A stretch of 64,000 nucleotides of DNA from Hevea brasiliensis (taxonomy: Eukaryota > Streptophyta > Magnoliopsida > Malpighiales > Euphorbiaceae). The DNA is taken from NCBI RefSeq assembly GCF_030052815.1, contig NC_079496.1, forward strand, positions 72,653,652-72,717,651. Direction: 5' to 3'. The notes under the pieces are model-generated. The model was given only the letters and a program-made list of their open reading frames with translations. It was not told the DNA's origin and made no database searches. This document shows, in pieces, positions 25,919 to 35,626 of this stretch (positions within the stretch are counted from its first letter, which is position 1; each line of letters begins with the position of its first letter). A program made the translations under genes and the position numbers.

Positions 25919-26057
25919 GTGAGATAAAGAATGATTTGTGAGATACAGCATGGTTTTTGAGCTACAGCATGGTTTTTGAGATACAACATGGTTTTGAGAT
26001 AAAGATTGATTTTTGAGATACATAATGATTTTTGAGATACAGAATGGCTTTTGAATG
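25919..26057. repeat. tandem repeat in LTR of B
   Basis: About six degenerate copies of a roughly 20-bp unit like TTTTTGAGATACAGCATGG. In the 3' LTR the same array was the insertion point of A2 (48171-48197 and 59241-59360). Confidence 0.82.
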
Positions 26058-26299
26058 GTAAAGAATTGTGATTTCAATTATGGTTTATGTATAATTGATT
26101 TTGTTGGAATTACTTAAATGGTTAGTCATGATTTGATAAATTGAATTTTGTGATCAAAGTCATTTATGCAAATGATTTACATTATTGGCAATGAATATTT
26201 TGAGTTTTGGAATTTGATGAGTATTCAGATTTCTAAATTATTTACTGTAAATTTTGTCAATGTATATTGTACTATGTTTCAAATTATAGTTGTGCACCA

Positions 26300-26337
26300 C
26301 TGAGTTCACCACTCAGCGATAGCTTTGTATGCTGTCG
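26300..26337 (+). other. double hairpin in 5' LTR of B, followed by donor-like CAG|GTAAGA
   Basis: Stem 1 CTGAGT/ACTCAG (26300-26316), stem 2 CGATAGC/GCTGTCG with one G-U pair (26317-26337), then CAGGTAAGA. The 3' LTR copy (59597-59634) has GTTGTCG in stem 2, which turns a G-C pair into G-U and so keeps pairing. Confidence 0.6.
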
Positions 26338-26947
26338 CAGGTAAGAACAGCATAGAGCAGTGAGTAAGTTTCCTTGAAGACACTTTCAGATCAGCTCCAG
26401 GTATATTATAGGTATACCCATGTACATAGGTCTGATGTATGCATGTAATAATATGTATGTAAATTATTTAAGCAGTTGTAAATTAAGATTGTACATTGAA
26501 GTTGTAAAGTGAATTATGAGTTATTTTGACTTGTAAAATTTGTATTATATTTCTTTTATCTCATCCTTTGAAAATATTGAAAAACTGTTGTGGATTGAGT
26601 TGAGAAAAATATTGTGTTGAATTTTGTTGGAGTTGAGATTGGGAAAAATATTGAAGTGCTTTTTACAGGTTTTCTGAAGGACTGTTTTATCCAAAATACT
26701 GATGGCACTCTGCCAAAATTTTTACAGAAATTCCAAATAAGTCAAATGTGTTAGTTCTATCACTTCAGTTCACAAAAGTTTTTAACACCTGTAAATAGTG
26801 CTCACCACTGTGAAAGAAGTAAGAAAAGTTTTTAAAATCCCTTGTAGTGTATTTAATGGGTTATCAGTAAACGGAGTTGATAATTCATTAGGTATACTAC
26901 GGGATCATGTCATGCCTTACAGAGGGGTAGGGTGTGACATGTTTAAG

Positions 26948-26959
26948 TGGTATCAGAGC
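26948..26959 (+). other. primer-binding site (initiator Met-tRNA), element B
   Basis: Exact TGGTATCAGAGC, eight bases after the LTR end at 26939. Confidence 0.93.
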
Positions 26960-27126
26960 AATGGTTTTAAAGTAAATTTTGAACTGTGAATTTGAAATCT
27001 TTTTGTCAGTAACTACAACTGCTCAAATGTTTGATACATATAGTACATTTACATCATAAATGTGAACTAATGGAGAGGAATCTCCTTGTGTTGGTTGTAC
27101 AGGAATAGAAAATTCTATGAAAAGAA

Positions 27127-27188
27127 TGGAAGAGAAGAATGAGACAATAGAACAATCCGTGATGGCAGAAGTACAAGTTGAGGCCCCA
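27127..27188 (+). pseudogene. gag N-terminus of element B
   Basis: MEEKNETIEQSVMAEV, similar to C's MEEGDRSVEQS. It is cut by the antisense solo LTR S1 and continues at 31377. The AG at 27101-27102, after a T-rich stretch, is a possible splice acceptor; C has the counterpart at 17261-17262. Confidence 0.75.
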
Positions 27189-27908
27189 TGTGACACCCCT
27201 TACCCGACTACAGTGTAGCCAAGCAAGTTATGCCACTCAGTGTGCCGGAGCACTCTATTTTATCTTAATTCATTTTTATTCTTCCTTTTGAATATAATTT
27301 GTGAAATATAATTTATTTAAGCCATTTACCGAAATTATAATTTATTTAAGGTTCCGAGAATTTTATAGAAAATCCGGCAGAGTACCGGCTAAAAATAGAG
27401 AAAACAGTTCTTCGGAACCTGTGAAAAACAATTTCTATGATCATATTCAATCATCTCATCACTCTCAAACTTCAATATCAAAATCTCGATATTTTTCACC
27501 ATTCATTTCTCAATCATTTATCTCATGTGATAATCATGTACAAGTCACAGTTATGTATTCACTTTTCCTTTCACAAACACAATTTTCTTAACAATTCCTC
27601 TATTTGTCATTCATTCATTTCACATCATCATTAGACTCAAATCATAAATAAATTCTCACATGTGATTTATAATCACAAATTACAAGTACTTACATTAATA
27701 CAAAATTATATTACATTTGTTTCAAATACACATGATAAAATAAGAGTTTAATTACAAAATTTACAAAAAATCTCAAAATACAAAATGGGACCTAGTGTCC
27801 TACCAATGCACTGTGGATGGTGAGGTGACACTGACACTATGCAGAACTGTGAATGGCCTTACCCAATCTGTGGTCTACCGGGCCCTCTGTCCAAATCTTC
27901 AGTACCTA

Positions 27909-27945
27909 CGCGTTGCAAAAGCGACGCGCTAAGCATAAAGCTTAG
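27909..27945 (-). other. double hairpin in solo LTR S1
   Basis: Minus strand: stem 1 CTAAGC/GCTTAG (27929-27945), stem 2 CGCGTCGC/GCAACGCG with a mismatch at the sixth position (27909-27928), then TAGGTACTG. Confidence 0.6.
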
Positions 27946-28353
27946 TGGTGCCAATAATACAAGAAAATATAATATATGCAAATAAAAATAATAATTTCCT
28001 TGCTATTGTGTTCATAAGAATTGACTAATTACTAACTTATTATTTAGTCGAGGGCTAATCATGTTTTATGATATTAACTTCTTCATGCATTTCGTTAATT
28101 ATTTTCTTCATGATCTTGAGCTTCTTTGTATTTTTGTAATCATTCCTGATACTTAATTTTCGTATTTTCTTTAATAATCAGTTCAATCACAGTTATACTT
28201 TTCCATGCCCAAGTAACCTATACTGGATGACTGGACTGGATAACGGGTCGTTGGCACTGGACACCGCGGTGCCTCGGGCCGTCATACCATGGGACGCAGA
28301 ACGTCTACCACGTATGCAGTCAGTATGGCTAAAAAGCCATGATATCACATAAT

Positions 28354-28428
28354 CGGGCATAAAAGCCATGAATACGGGCATAAAAGCCATGAATACAGGC
28401 ATAAAGCCATGAATACAGGCATAAAGCC
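28354..28428. repeat. tandem repeat in LTR S1
   Basis: About 3.5 copies of a 20-21 bp unit (GGGCATAAAAGCCATGAATA-like). The minus-strand reading frame through it is an artefact of the repeat. Confidence 0.82.
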
Positions 28429-29165
28429 TTTCGCAGTACTGCTAAAACAATACCCTATTGGCATGCCAAACTATCCAAACCAATCTTGTTAGGTATACTA
28501 GGGCATTTGATACTTTAAAATTATTCAATCTTTGAATTTTAACTTTTGGTGTCACTATTCATTTCATTGGTCAACAAGAAAGTTGACTTTTGCATAGAAA
28601 GTAGGTACATTGACTTTGGCACTTCAAACATACCACATTTTTCATTTAAAACTTGTTGGAAGTGATCACCATTACCATTTCTAGGCTTAAACCAAGGGAA
28701 ACAAAATTTTCAGTTTTTAAAGCTTAACTTTACTGTTCCATTAAGCACTGTTACAGTGGGAATTTGAGGAAATGGTAAACATGAAAGTTGTTCCTTATTT
28801 TGTCTAGTTAAATTTCTTTTTTTGAATCACTCCATTTGGAGTTTTGTAGCTCAAGTTATGGCCAAAATAAGTTTACTGTTCATGTGTACTGTTCATGCTG
28901 CACTTTTGGGTTTTGGCAGATTTTGGTCCAATTTTGGTCAGTATTTTGATCAAGTTAAGTTCATAATTTGGTCTAACTTTCTTCATATGAAATGTTCTAC
29001 CATGCCTTAGGTTTCCATCGGTTCAAGAATCGCCTAAATCCGAGTTTTCTAGAGAGAGTTATAGTCATCCAAACATTACTGCTCAAATGAAAATCTGCAG
29101 AGTTGCAGGTTTGATAACTTAACTTTGCTCAATAATTTGAATGGGTTAATGGCATAATTTGAGGT

Positions 29166-29567
29166 ATGTTTCTTCATGAAAGTTGTTTGTCTATATCTTA
29201 TCTTGTTTCTGTAAAATTTTCAGGTCAATTGACCATATCTACAGTGAGTTATGGCCAAATGAACAGTTACTGTTCATTTGGTCATTTCTGCAGGTGCTGT
29301 TGCAGGGTATCCGGATTGGGGCCAACTTTTGGTCCTCTTGCTTTGGTCTTTTGGGCATGGTTTCTTCAGAAAAAATTTGCCATTATAAGCCTAGTTTCAT
29401 GTCCAATTGGCCAAACACCAATTGGACCAACACAACCAAAGTTATGGCAGTCCAATTGGACTGAAATCTCAGCCACCATGCTGCTGTCATTAGGCAGCCT
29501 ACCATTCCACTTTGCCATGCCATTTTTCAGTCCAATTTATGGTCAACATACCTCAAATGGTCACTAA
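29166..29567 (+). other. antisense reading frame in LTR S1, shared with A1/A2 LTRs
   Basis: An open frame of 133 codons, antisense to the LTR. Its second half (from about GLGPTFGPLALVFWAWF on) has the same reading frame open in both A1 LTRs (33586-34053 and 41564-42055, minus strand) and in the A2 5' LTR (49392-49718; shorter at 57409-57627). It is hydrophobic and Trp/Phe-rich with no domain I recognise. LTRs E and F have stops in it. Sequence relatedness alone could explain this, so I list it as an open frame and not as a gene. Confidence 0.3.
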
Positions 29568-29681
29568 TTGACCATTAGAATGTTCTTTAACCATTTCATA
29601 AGCCAAGTCAAATTTTCATTCCGAAACCCTAGCTAAATTTCAAAGTTTTTCACAATTTCCCTAGTTTACTCTTTCATTCTC

Positions 29682-29704
29682 TATATATATATATATATAT
29701 ATAT
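29682..29704. repeat. AT dinucleotide microsatellite
   Basis: About eleven TA/AT units inside LTR S1; the A1 LTRs have only ACACATATATAATG there. Confidence 0.9.
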
Positions 29705-31376
29705 GTATACACTTTAAACCTAAGCTCTAGTTCACTCTAAGTCCATCAAACACTCCATTTCTATTCCTTCAATAAGGCTGCTGAAATTCAAGGAGTACAT
29801 ATACATAAATTTCATTCATTTAATTCACAATTCCTTACTTATTTTAAGTCCTTAATATGGAATAAAAGAAGTATAAGCATAAATAGGCACTAACCTTTTT
29901 GAAACCAACCTTGAGCTTGTTATTCTTCAAGATTTCCCCTAGAATCATAATAATCATAATCAATTATAACTTCACTTTCCTAAATTAAATATCCAATAAA
30001 AATTCAACAGCATTTCCCCTTAAATTGGACTAAACTCCTATCATAAATCTTAAATCCACAACCACCCATTAATACCCAATCTGGCAGCTTGTGCATTCAA
30101 ATTTATATATAATGATCTAACCGTTAGATAAATCCCAAATTTTAACCATATATTCTAGACATCCCTATACAATATCAGTAAAAATTTTAGCATCAAATAA
30201 TCTCTATATAATGAGATATCAAAACATTCATTCAACCCTTCAAAATCTGAATTGCTGCTGAAATCAGTCTTACTCAGACAGCTCATGCAAAACAATTTAT
30301 ATCTCATAAACCACAAGTCTAAAATTCACCAAATTTTAACCCAGCAGCCTCAACACCCCAAATATCATTTGTACCAAATTTCATAATTTTATAAGCATCC
30401 TAACTATTTATTTTTCTCAAATTTCAGTAGCCAAAATTTAGAATTCAACCTACAGACAGCCTGTGTTCAACAATATATTTCTCCAAATCCAACCGTTGAA
30501 AAATCACCAAATTTTAACCATAACTTCAACACGTACATACCTCAAACATATCCAAAAATCATCCATAGATGTTAAGCGAAACTCACCTGGACAGAAGAGA
30601 AACATGCTGCCCTGCTGAACCCCTTTTTCTGCTACTGTTCATCTCCTTCTCCTTCTTCCTTTCTTTCTTTCTTTTCCTTTTCTCTCTCTTTCTCTCTTAT
30701 TCCAGCCCGTATGAAGAAGGAAACTGCTGGTTTCCTTTGTTTTTTATCTCATTTTAAGTCATTTTTATCTCTTTTTATTGGTTTGTCAAATGGTGATTGG
30801 AAGGGGCTTTTAAATGACATCATCATATGTCATAATTAAGCATTTTCCTTCATTTTCTTTTCTTCTTTTCTCTACTCATTTTCAATTCAATTTTTAGCAA
30901 TATTCATTCATATTTTAGATCATTATAATTATTTACTTAACTGGACAAGTTGGCCAAAAATCACCTCTGAAGGCGAAATGACCAAAATGCCCTCCGTTTG
31001 GCTTAACGGGTCAAAATTGTCTGTACTGATTGAAAAATTTTTCTAATTATTTTCTTGGCATTCTAATGCCATAGGAACCTCAATAACCCTTCTCTGGAGT
31101 CTCAAAAATTATTTTATGAATTTTTCCCTGGGTCTAGGGCTCCTAGTTGCGAGAACCGAAACTTCCCTCTGGGTTACCCATTGCTTGGGCACCGGCTCAT
31201 TTGACTTGGTTGTATTTTATTTCTAAAATGTTTACTAAATTTTTCTCATTAATATTTGAATTAATTATGGTTTCTCACTTTAGTTTAAATATTTTTCCAG
31301 AAGTTCTAGCTGTTCGGACCGACACCGGTCACCGGAACAGTAGACTGTGCGGAATTGCTACCGGGAGGATGTTACA

Positions 31377-32150
31377 CCCCAACTCCACAAAATGTCGAAG
31401 GCCTGACTGTACCAGTTTTACCGGTACAAATTACTGCACAAATGGCCCAGCAAATGGCCACTTTCTTTTAACAACTGGCTGATAATCTGTCAGCCCAAGC
31501 CCAAGTACAGACCCAACCCCCACAAGGGCAGTGTGAAATGGAAAAGAGGGAGAAACCTATGGGTCAGAGTTCGAATAGTAATTTGGGGAAGAGAAAAGAA
31601 TTTGAGGAACCCCGAGCTCAGAAATATGATAGAGGCGGATCATCAGGGCAGAGACCACTAAGATCTAGTTGTCGAACAATCAGAAGTTCCTATTCTGCCT
31701 GTTTTTGCCCTGTTTGTGGTAAGCTATATGGAGGTATTTGTCGTAAGGCCTCTGGAGCCTGTTACAATTGTGGAAAACTTGGACACTTTGCTAAAGATTG
31801 TGCTAAACCACCTCGATCTGCTCTCCGGAGTTCACAGACCGTCAGTCAGAGTCAAGATAGAAATAGAGTTGGTACTCCTCACCACTATAACACAGTGAAA
31901 CAACCCGAATATAGTAGCGCACCAGTCGGAGTGTCCACTATGCGCCAAGTAAAAGGAGCAGAAACTTCAGATGTAGCTGCTGGTAAGTTCTTAATTTTTG
32001 AAAGAAACAATTAGTTATTATTTGATCTCAGCACTACTTAGTTGTGTGTTAGTGTCAGAACTATATGTTCTGTTGTTATTCCATTACATGGAAATGAATT
32101 TTGATGTATTAGTGACTAGTCCTTTAGGATAAAAACTACAATAACAAGTA
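31377..32150 (+). pseudogene. gag C-terminal part and start of protease, element B
   Basis: It resumes in frame with the N-terminus at 27127 (PTPQNVEG). A stop follows QMATFF, then an open frame at 31538-32014. The capsid core is deleted: the text goes from the Gln-rich start straight to the basic linker EKREKPMGQSS. Zinc boxes: CPVCGKLYGGIC and CYNCGKLGHFAKDC (about 31705-31800), both complete. Then STMRQVKGAETSDVAAGKF, the run-in to protease, and a degenerate protease with LFDLSTT in place of LFDPGSTH and stops near 32040 and 32130. Confidence 0.83.
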
Positions 32151-32405
32151 TGGTTGACATTAATTTTGGAAGAATTGTTAGCTAAAAGTATTTTTTAACA
32201 TACCGTAAATTATAAAGCTAATTGGCGAGCCTACTTAATGTAAGGCAAGAGGACCTAAAAGTAAGTTACAGTAATAGAATTGCTCTAGATGAGGGCAAAG
32301 ATGTTACTGTTAGTAATTGTCAAAGGAAATTGTAATCAGAATCGGTTTGAGATATTAGTGGATTCGCGAAAGATAAGATGTTATAACGTAGTGACTATAT
32401 AATGT
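32151..32405. other. unassigned sequence in B replacing pol, first part
   Basis: After the protease remnant the sequence no longer resembles any gag, pol or LTR in the window. No frame, tandem repeat or terminal motif is visible. It continues at 43487 after A1. The last five bases, aatgt, are the A1 target duplication. Confidence 0.55.
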
Positions 32406-35400
32406 TGTAACACCCTCCCAGTAGCAACTCCGTACATTCTACTGTTCCGGTGACGGGTGTCGGTACGGACAGCTAGAACGTTCAGAAAAATATTTAAACT
32501 AAAGTGAGGAATCATAATTAACTCAAATATTAATAAGAAAAATTTAGTAAAAATTTTAGAAATAAAATACAACCAAGTTAAATGAGCCGGTGCCCAAGCG
32601 ATGGGTAACCCAGAGGGAAGTTGCGGTTCTCGCAACTAGGAGCCCTAGACCCGGGGGAAAAATTATAAAATAATTTTTGGGACTCCAGAGAAGGGTTATT
32701 GAGGTTCTTATGGCATTAGAATGCCAAGAAAATATTTAGAAAAATTTTTCAATCGGTACAGACAATTTTGACCCGTTAAGCCAAACGGAGGGCATTTTGG
32801 TCATTTCGCCTTCAGAGGTGATTTTTGGCCGACTTGTCCAGTTAAGTAAATAATTAATATGACATAAAATATGAATAAACATTACTAAAAATTAAATTGA
32901 AATTGAGTAGTGATGAAAAGAAAAGAAAAATAAAAAAAAGGCTCATTTATGACATAATGTGATGTCATTTAAAAAGTTTCCACCAATTATAACTAAACAA
33001 CCATTTCACTAACTAATAAAAGAGATAAATAAGGACCAAAGAAAACAAAAAGTAAACAGCCATATCCTTCCTCCCAAAACCAACCGAAACCTTGCTTAGC
33101 CCAAACCTCCATTTTTGGTTTTTAAAAGCTTCAATTTCTATGCTTTCCTCACCTCAAAACCCTAAGTCACCTTCACAAAAATTCATCCCCACATCACAAG
33201 GCAACTCTAGGCAGCCATAAGAAGTATAAATTCTAAGGAGAATACAAGTCCAAGAAGTGCTACTCAAAGGTTAGTGCACATATACACCTAAAGCTCTTTA
33301 TTTCTATGTTAAGAGACTTGAAATAAGTAAGAAATTGTAACTAAAATGAATAAAAATTTTGTGTATGTCCACCATGAATTTCGGCAGCCCTAAGGAAGGA
33401 ATGAGTTTGATTGTTTTAATGGACTTAGAATAAATTATAGATTATGTTTAAGGTGTATATACACATATATAATGAGTGAAAGTGTTCACCTAGGTGTATG
33501 GGTGAATTGAAATGGAAATTAGGGTTTTAGGGAGTGAAAATTTGACTTGGCTTATGAAATTGTTAAAGAACATTCTAATGGTCAATTAGTGACCATTTGA
33601 GGTAAGTTGACCATAATTTGGATTGAAATATAGCATGGAAAAGTGAAATGGTAGGCTGCCTAGGGACAGCAGCAAGGAGGCTGTGAGTCCAGCCCACTTG
33701 GACAGCCATAACTTTGGCTGTGTAGGTTCAATTGGTGTTTGGCCAATTGGAAATGAAAATAGACATAAAATGGCACAATTTTTCTGAAGAAACCATGCCC
33801 AAAAGACCAAAGCAAGAGGACCAAAAGTTGGCCCCAATCCGGATACCCTGCAAACAGGTTCTGCAGAATGACCAAATGAACAGTAACTGTTCATTTGGCC
33901 ATAACTGATTGTAGATATGGTCAATTGACCTGAAATGTTTACAGCAACAAGATAAGACATAGACAAACAACTTTCATGAAGAAACCTACCCCAAATTATG
34001 GCCAGAACCCATCCAACAAGGCAGTCGCAGTCACTATTCATTGTACTATACATTTGGTAAATTCAGTAGTTTTCCAATCCGACCAGCTGTGGTTTTTAGA
34101 CCATATCTGGAGCTACAAAACTCCAAATGGAGTGATTCAAAAAAAAAATTCAATTAGACAAAATAAGGAACAACTTTCATGTTTACCATTTCCTCAAATT
34201 TCCAATGTAACAGTCTCTAATGGAACAGTAAATTTATGGTACAAAAACTGAAAATTCTGCCCCTTAGTGCTAAGTTTGGAAATGGATTTGGTGATTAATT
34301 CCAACAAGTTTTAAATGCAAAATGTGGTACATTGGGAGTGTTAAAACCAATACACCTATTTTCTATCCAAAAGTCAACATTTTTGTTGACTAATGAAGTG
34401 AATAGTGACACCAAAACTTGAAATTCACAAATTGAAGAATTTTAAAGTATCAAATGCCCTAGTATACCTAACAAGATTGGTTTGGATAGTTTGGCATGCT
34501 AATAGGGTTCAGTTAGCAGTACTGCACATGGCATTATGCCATTCTATGATTTTATGGCTTTTAGCCATTCTGACCTTGTGTTGATATTTGGCCTTGTGCC
34601 TAATACTATTCTGACTTGTTAGGCTTACATTTGCCTGCCGGGAGATACATACGTGACCGATGGTGTGACGGCCCGAGGTACTAGATACCCAGTGCCAGTA
34701 TACCCGTTTATCCAGTCCAGTCGTCCAGTATAGGTTACTTGGGCAACCAAATGAATGAAAATGGACAAAGTTAAAGAAATAAATGAATATAACAAATACA
34801 AAACAAATAAGACATATACATTCAATACATATTTATTTTCTGCTATTTTCTTTTATTTTATTATTGCACCACTAAGCATCATTGCTTAGCGCGTTGCTTT
34901 TGCCACGCGTAGGTTAGAGAATCGATCGTGAGCCCAGTAGACCGCAGACTGGGTGAGTCCATCCTGCAGCACTGCATAGTGTCCGTGTCACCTTACCATC
35001 CACAGTGCATTGGTAGGACACTAGGTTTCATTTTGATATTTTGTAACTAAATTATTATTTTCTCATATGTAATTGAACTTATGTAATGTATTTTGATATT
35101 CATGTAAATAATGAGAATTGTGTTTGTGAATGGAAAAGTGAATGTTTATCTGTGATTTATACATGATTATCACATGAGATGCATGACTGAGAAATGAGAT
35201 TGAAAAATATTGAGATTTTGATATTGTAGTTGAGTTGATTGAATATGAATATTGGAAGTGTTTTTCACAGGTTCCGAAGAACTGTTTTCTCCATTTTTAG
35301 TCGGTACTCTGCCGGATTTTCTATAAAATTTTCGGAACCTCAAATAAATTATAATTTCGATAAATGGCTCAAATATATTATATTTCACAAGTTACATTCA

Positions 35401-35499
35401 AAACCATGATAAAAATTAATTAAGGTATAATAGAGTGTGCCGGTACACCGTGTGATATTGCTTACTCGGGTATACTGTACACGGGTAAGGGGTGTCACA
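32406..35499 (+). repeat. 5' LTR of A1 (3.1 kb)
   Basis: TGTAACACCCTCCCAG ... GGGGTGTCACA. Start module TCTACTGTTCCGGTGAC near 32440; GATGGGTAACC near 32600; GGAGGGCATTTTGGTCATTT near 32787; three degenerate modules with CATAACT...AATTG...CTTTC.TGAAGAAACC between about 33700 and 34215; double hairpin 34872-34909; and the GGTTCCGAA...TTCGGAACC inverted repeat about 35271-35339. The antisense frame at 33586-34053 is described under S1. Confidence 0.95.
34872..34909 (+). other. double hairpin in 5' LTR of A1
   Basis: Stem 1 CTAAGCA/TGCTTAG (34872-34889), stem 2 CGCGTTGC/GCCACGCG with one mismatch at the sixth position and a TTTT loop (34890-34909), then TAGGTT. Other family A copies: 42852-42889, 50664-50701 and 58577-58614. 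Confidence 0.65.
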
Positions 35500-35504
35500 T
35501 TTAG

Positions 35505-35516
35505 TTGTATCAGAGC
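35505..35516 (+). other. primer-binding site, A1
   Basis: TTGTATCAGAGC, one substitution from the initiator Met-tRNA PBS, five bases after the LTR end. Confidence 0.87.
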
Positions 35517-35626
35517 ACGGTTTTGGCATTTCTGGGCCTAGATTGAGTCCATACCATGCATTGCATTTGTAAGAGTCGAGGTGACACTAATGCAGATCTG
35601 TTTGTCTTTCTTATTTTGAATAGGAT

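Larger units (their letters stand above)
22918..26939 (+). repeat. 5' LTR of element B (4.0 kb)
   Basis: It begins TGTAACACCCCTAAGTTC and ends AGGGTGTGACA. The partner at 45149 on is nearly identical apart from the A2 insertion. It contains the start module (CTACTGTTCCGGTGACC), the GATGGGTGACC block near 23120, degenerate CATAACT modules about 24600-24910, a tandem repeat at 25919-26057 and the double hairpin at 26300-26337. The 86-codon frame at 23524-23784 recurs in the 3' copy simply because the LTRs are near identical. Confidence 0.93.
27189..31376 (-). repeat. solo LTR S1 (family A-like, 4.2 kb), antisense in B's gag
   Basis: Plus strand ends TGTGACACC ... GATGTTACA, flanked by perfect duplications cccca (27184-27188 and 31377-31381). 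There is no PBS, gag, pol or second LTR between the duplications, so it is a solo LTR left by LTR-LTR recombination. It is closest to LTR E; the A1/A2 LTRs are about 1 kb shorter. It contains a 21-bp tandem repeat, an (AT)n tract, a polypyrimidine tract (about 30640-30700) and the double hairpin. Confidence 0.93.

Noticed and set aside
25919..26057. Tandem arrays (also 2256-2333 and 28354-28428) as CRISPR-like or satellite DNA
   Set aside because: Units of about 20 bp follow each other without spacers, lie within LTRs and have only 3-6 copies.
26948..26959. TGGTATCAGAGC motifs as tRNA gene fragments
   Set aside because: They lie 5-8 bases after LTR ends with no tRNA-like flanks; they are primer-binding sites.
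35569..35623. A short gag-leader intron from GTAAGAG at 35569 to the AG at 35623
   Set aside because: 55 nt is below the usual minimum for plant introns; the donor after the LTR hairpins is a better partner for that acceptor.
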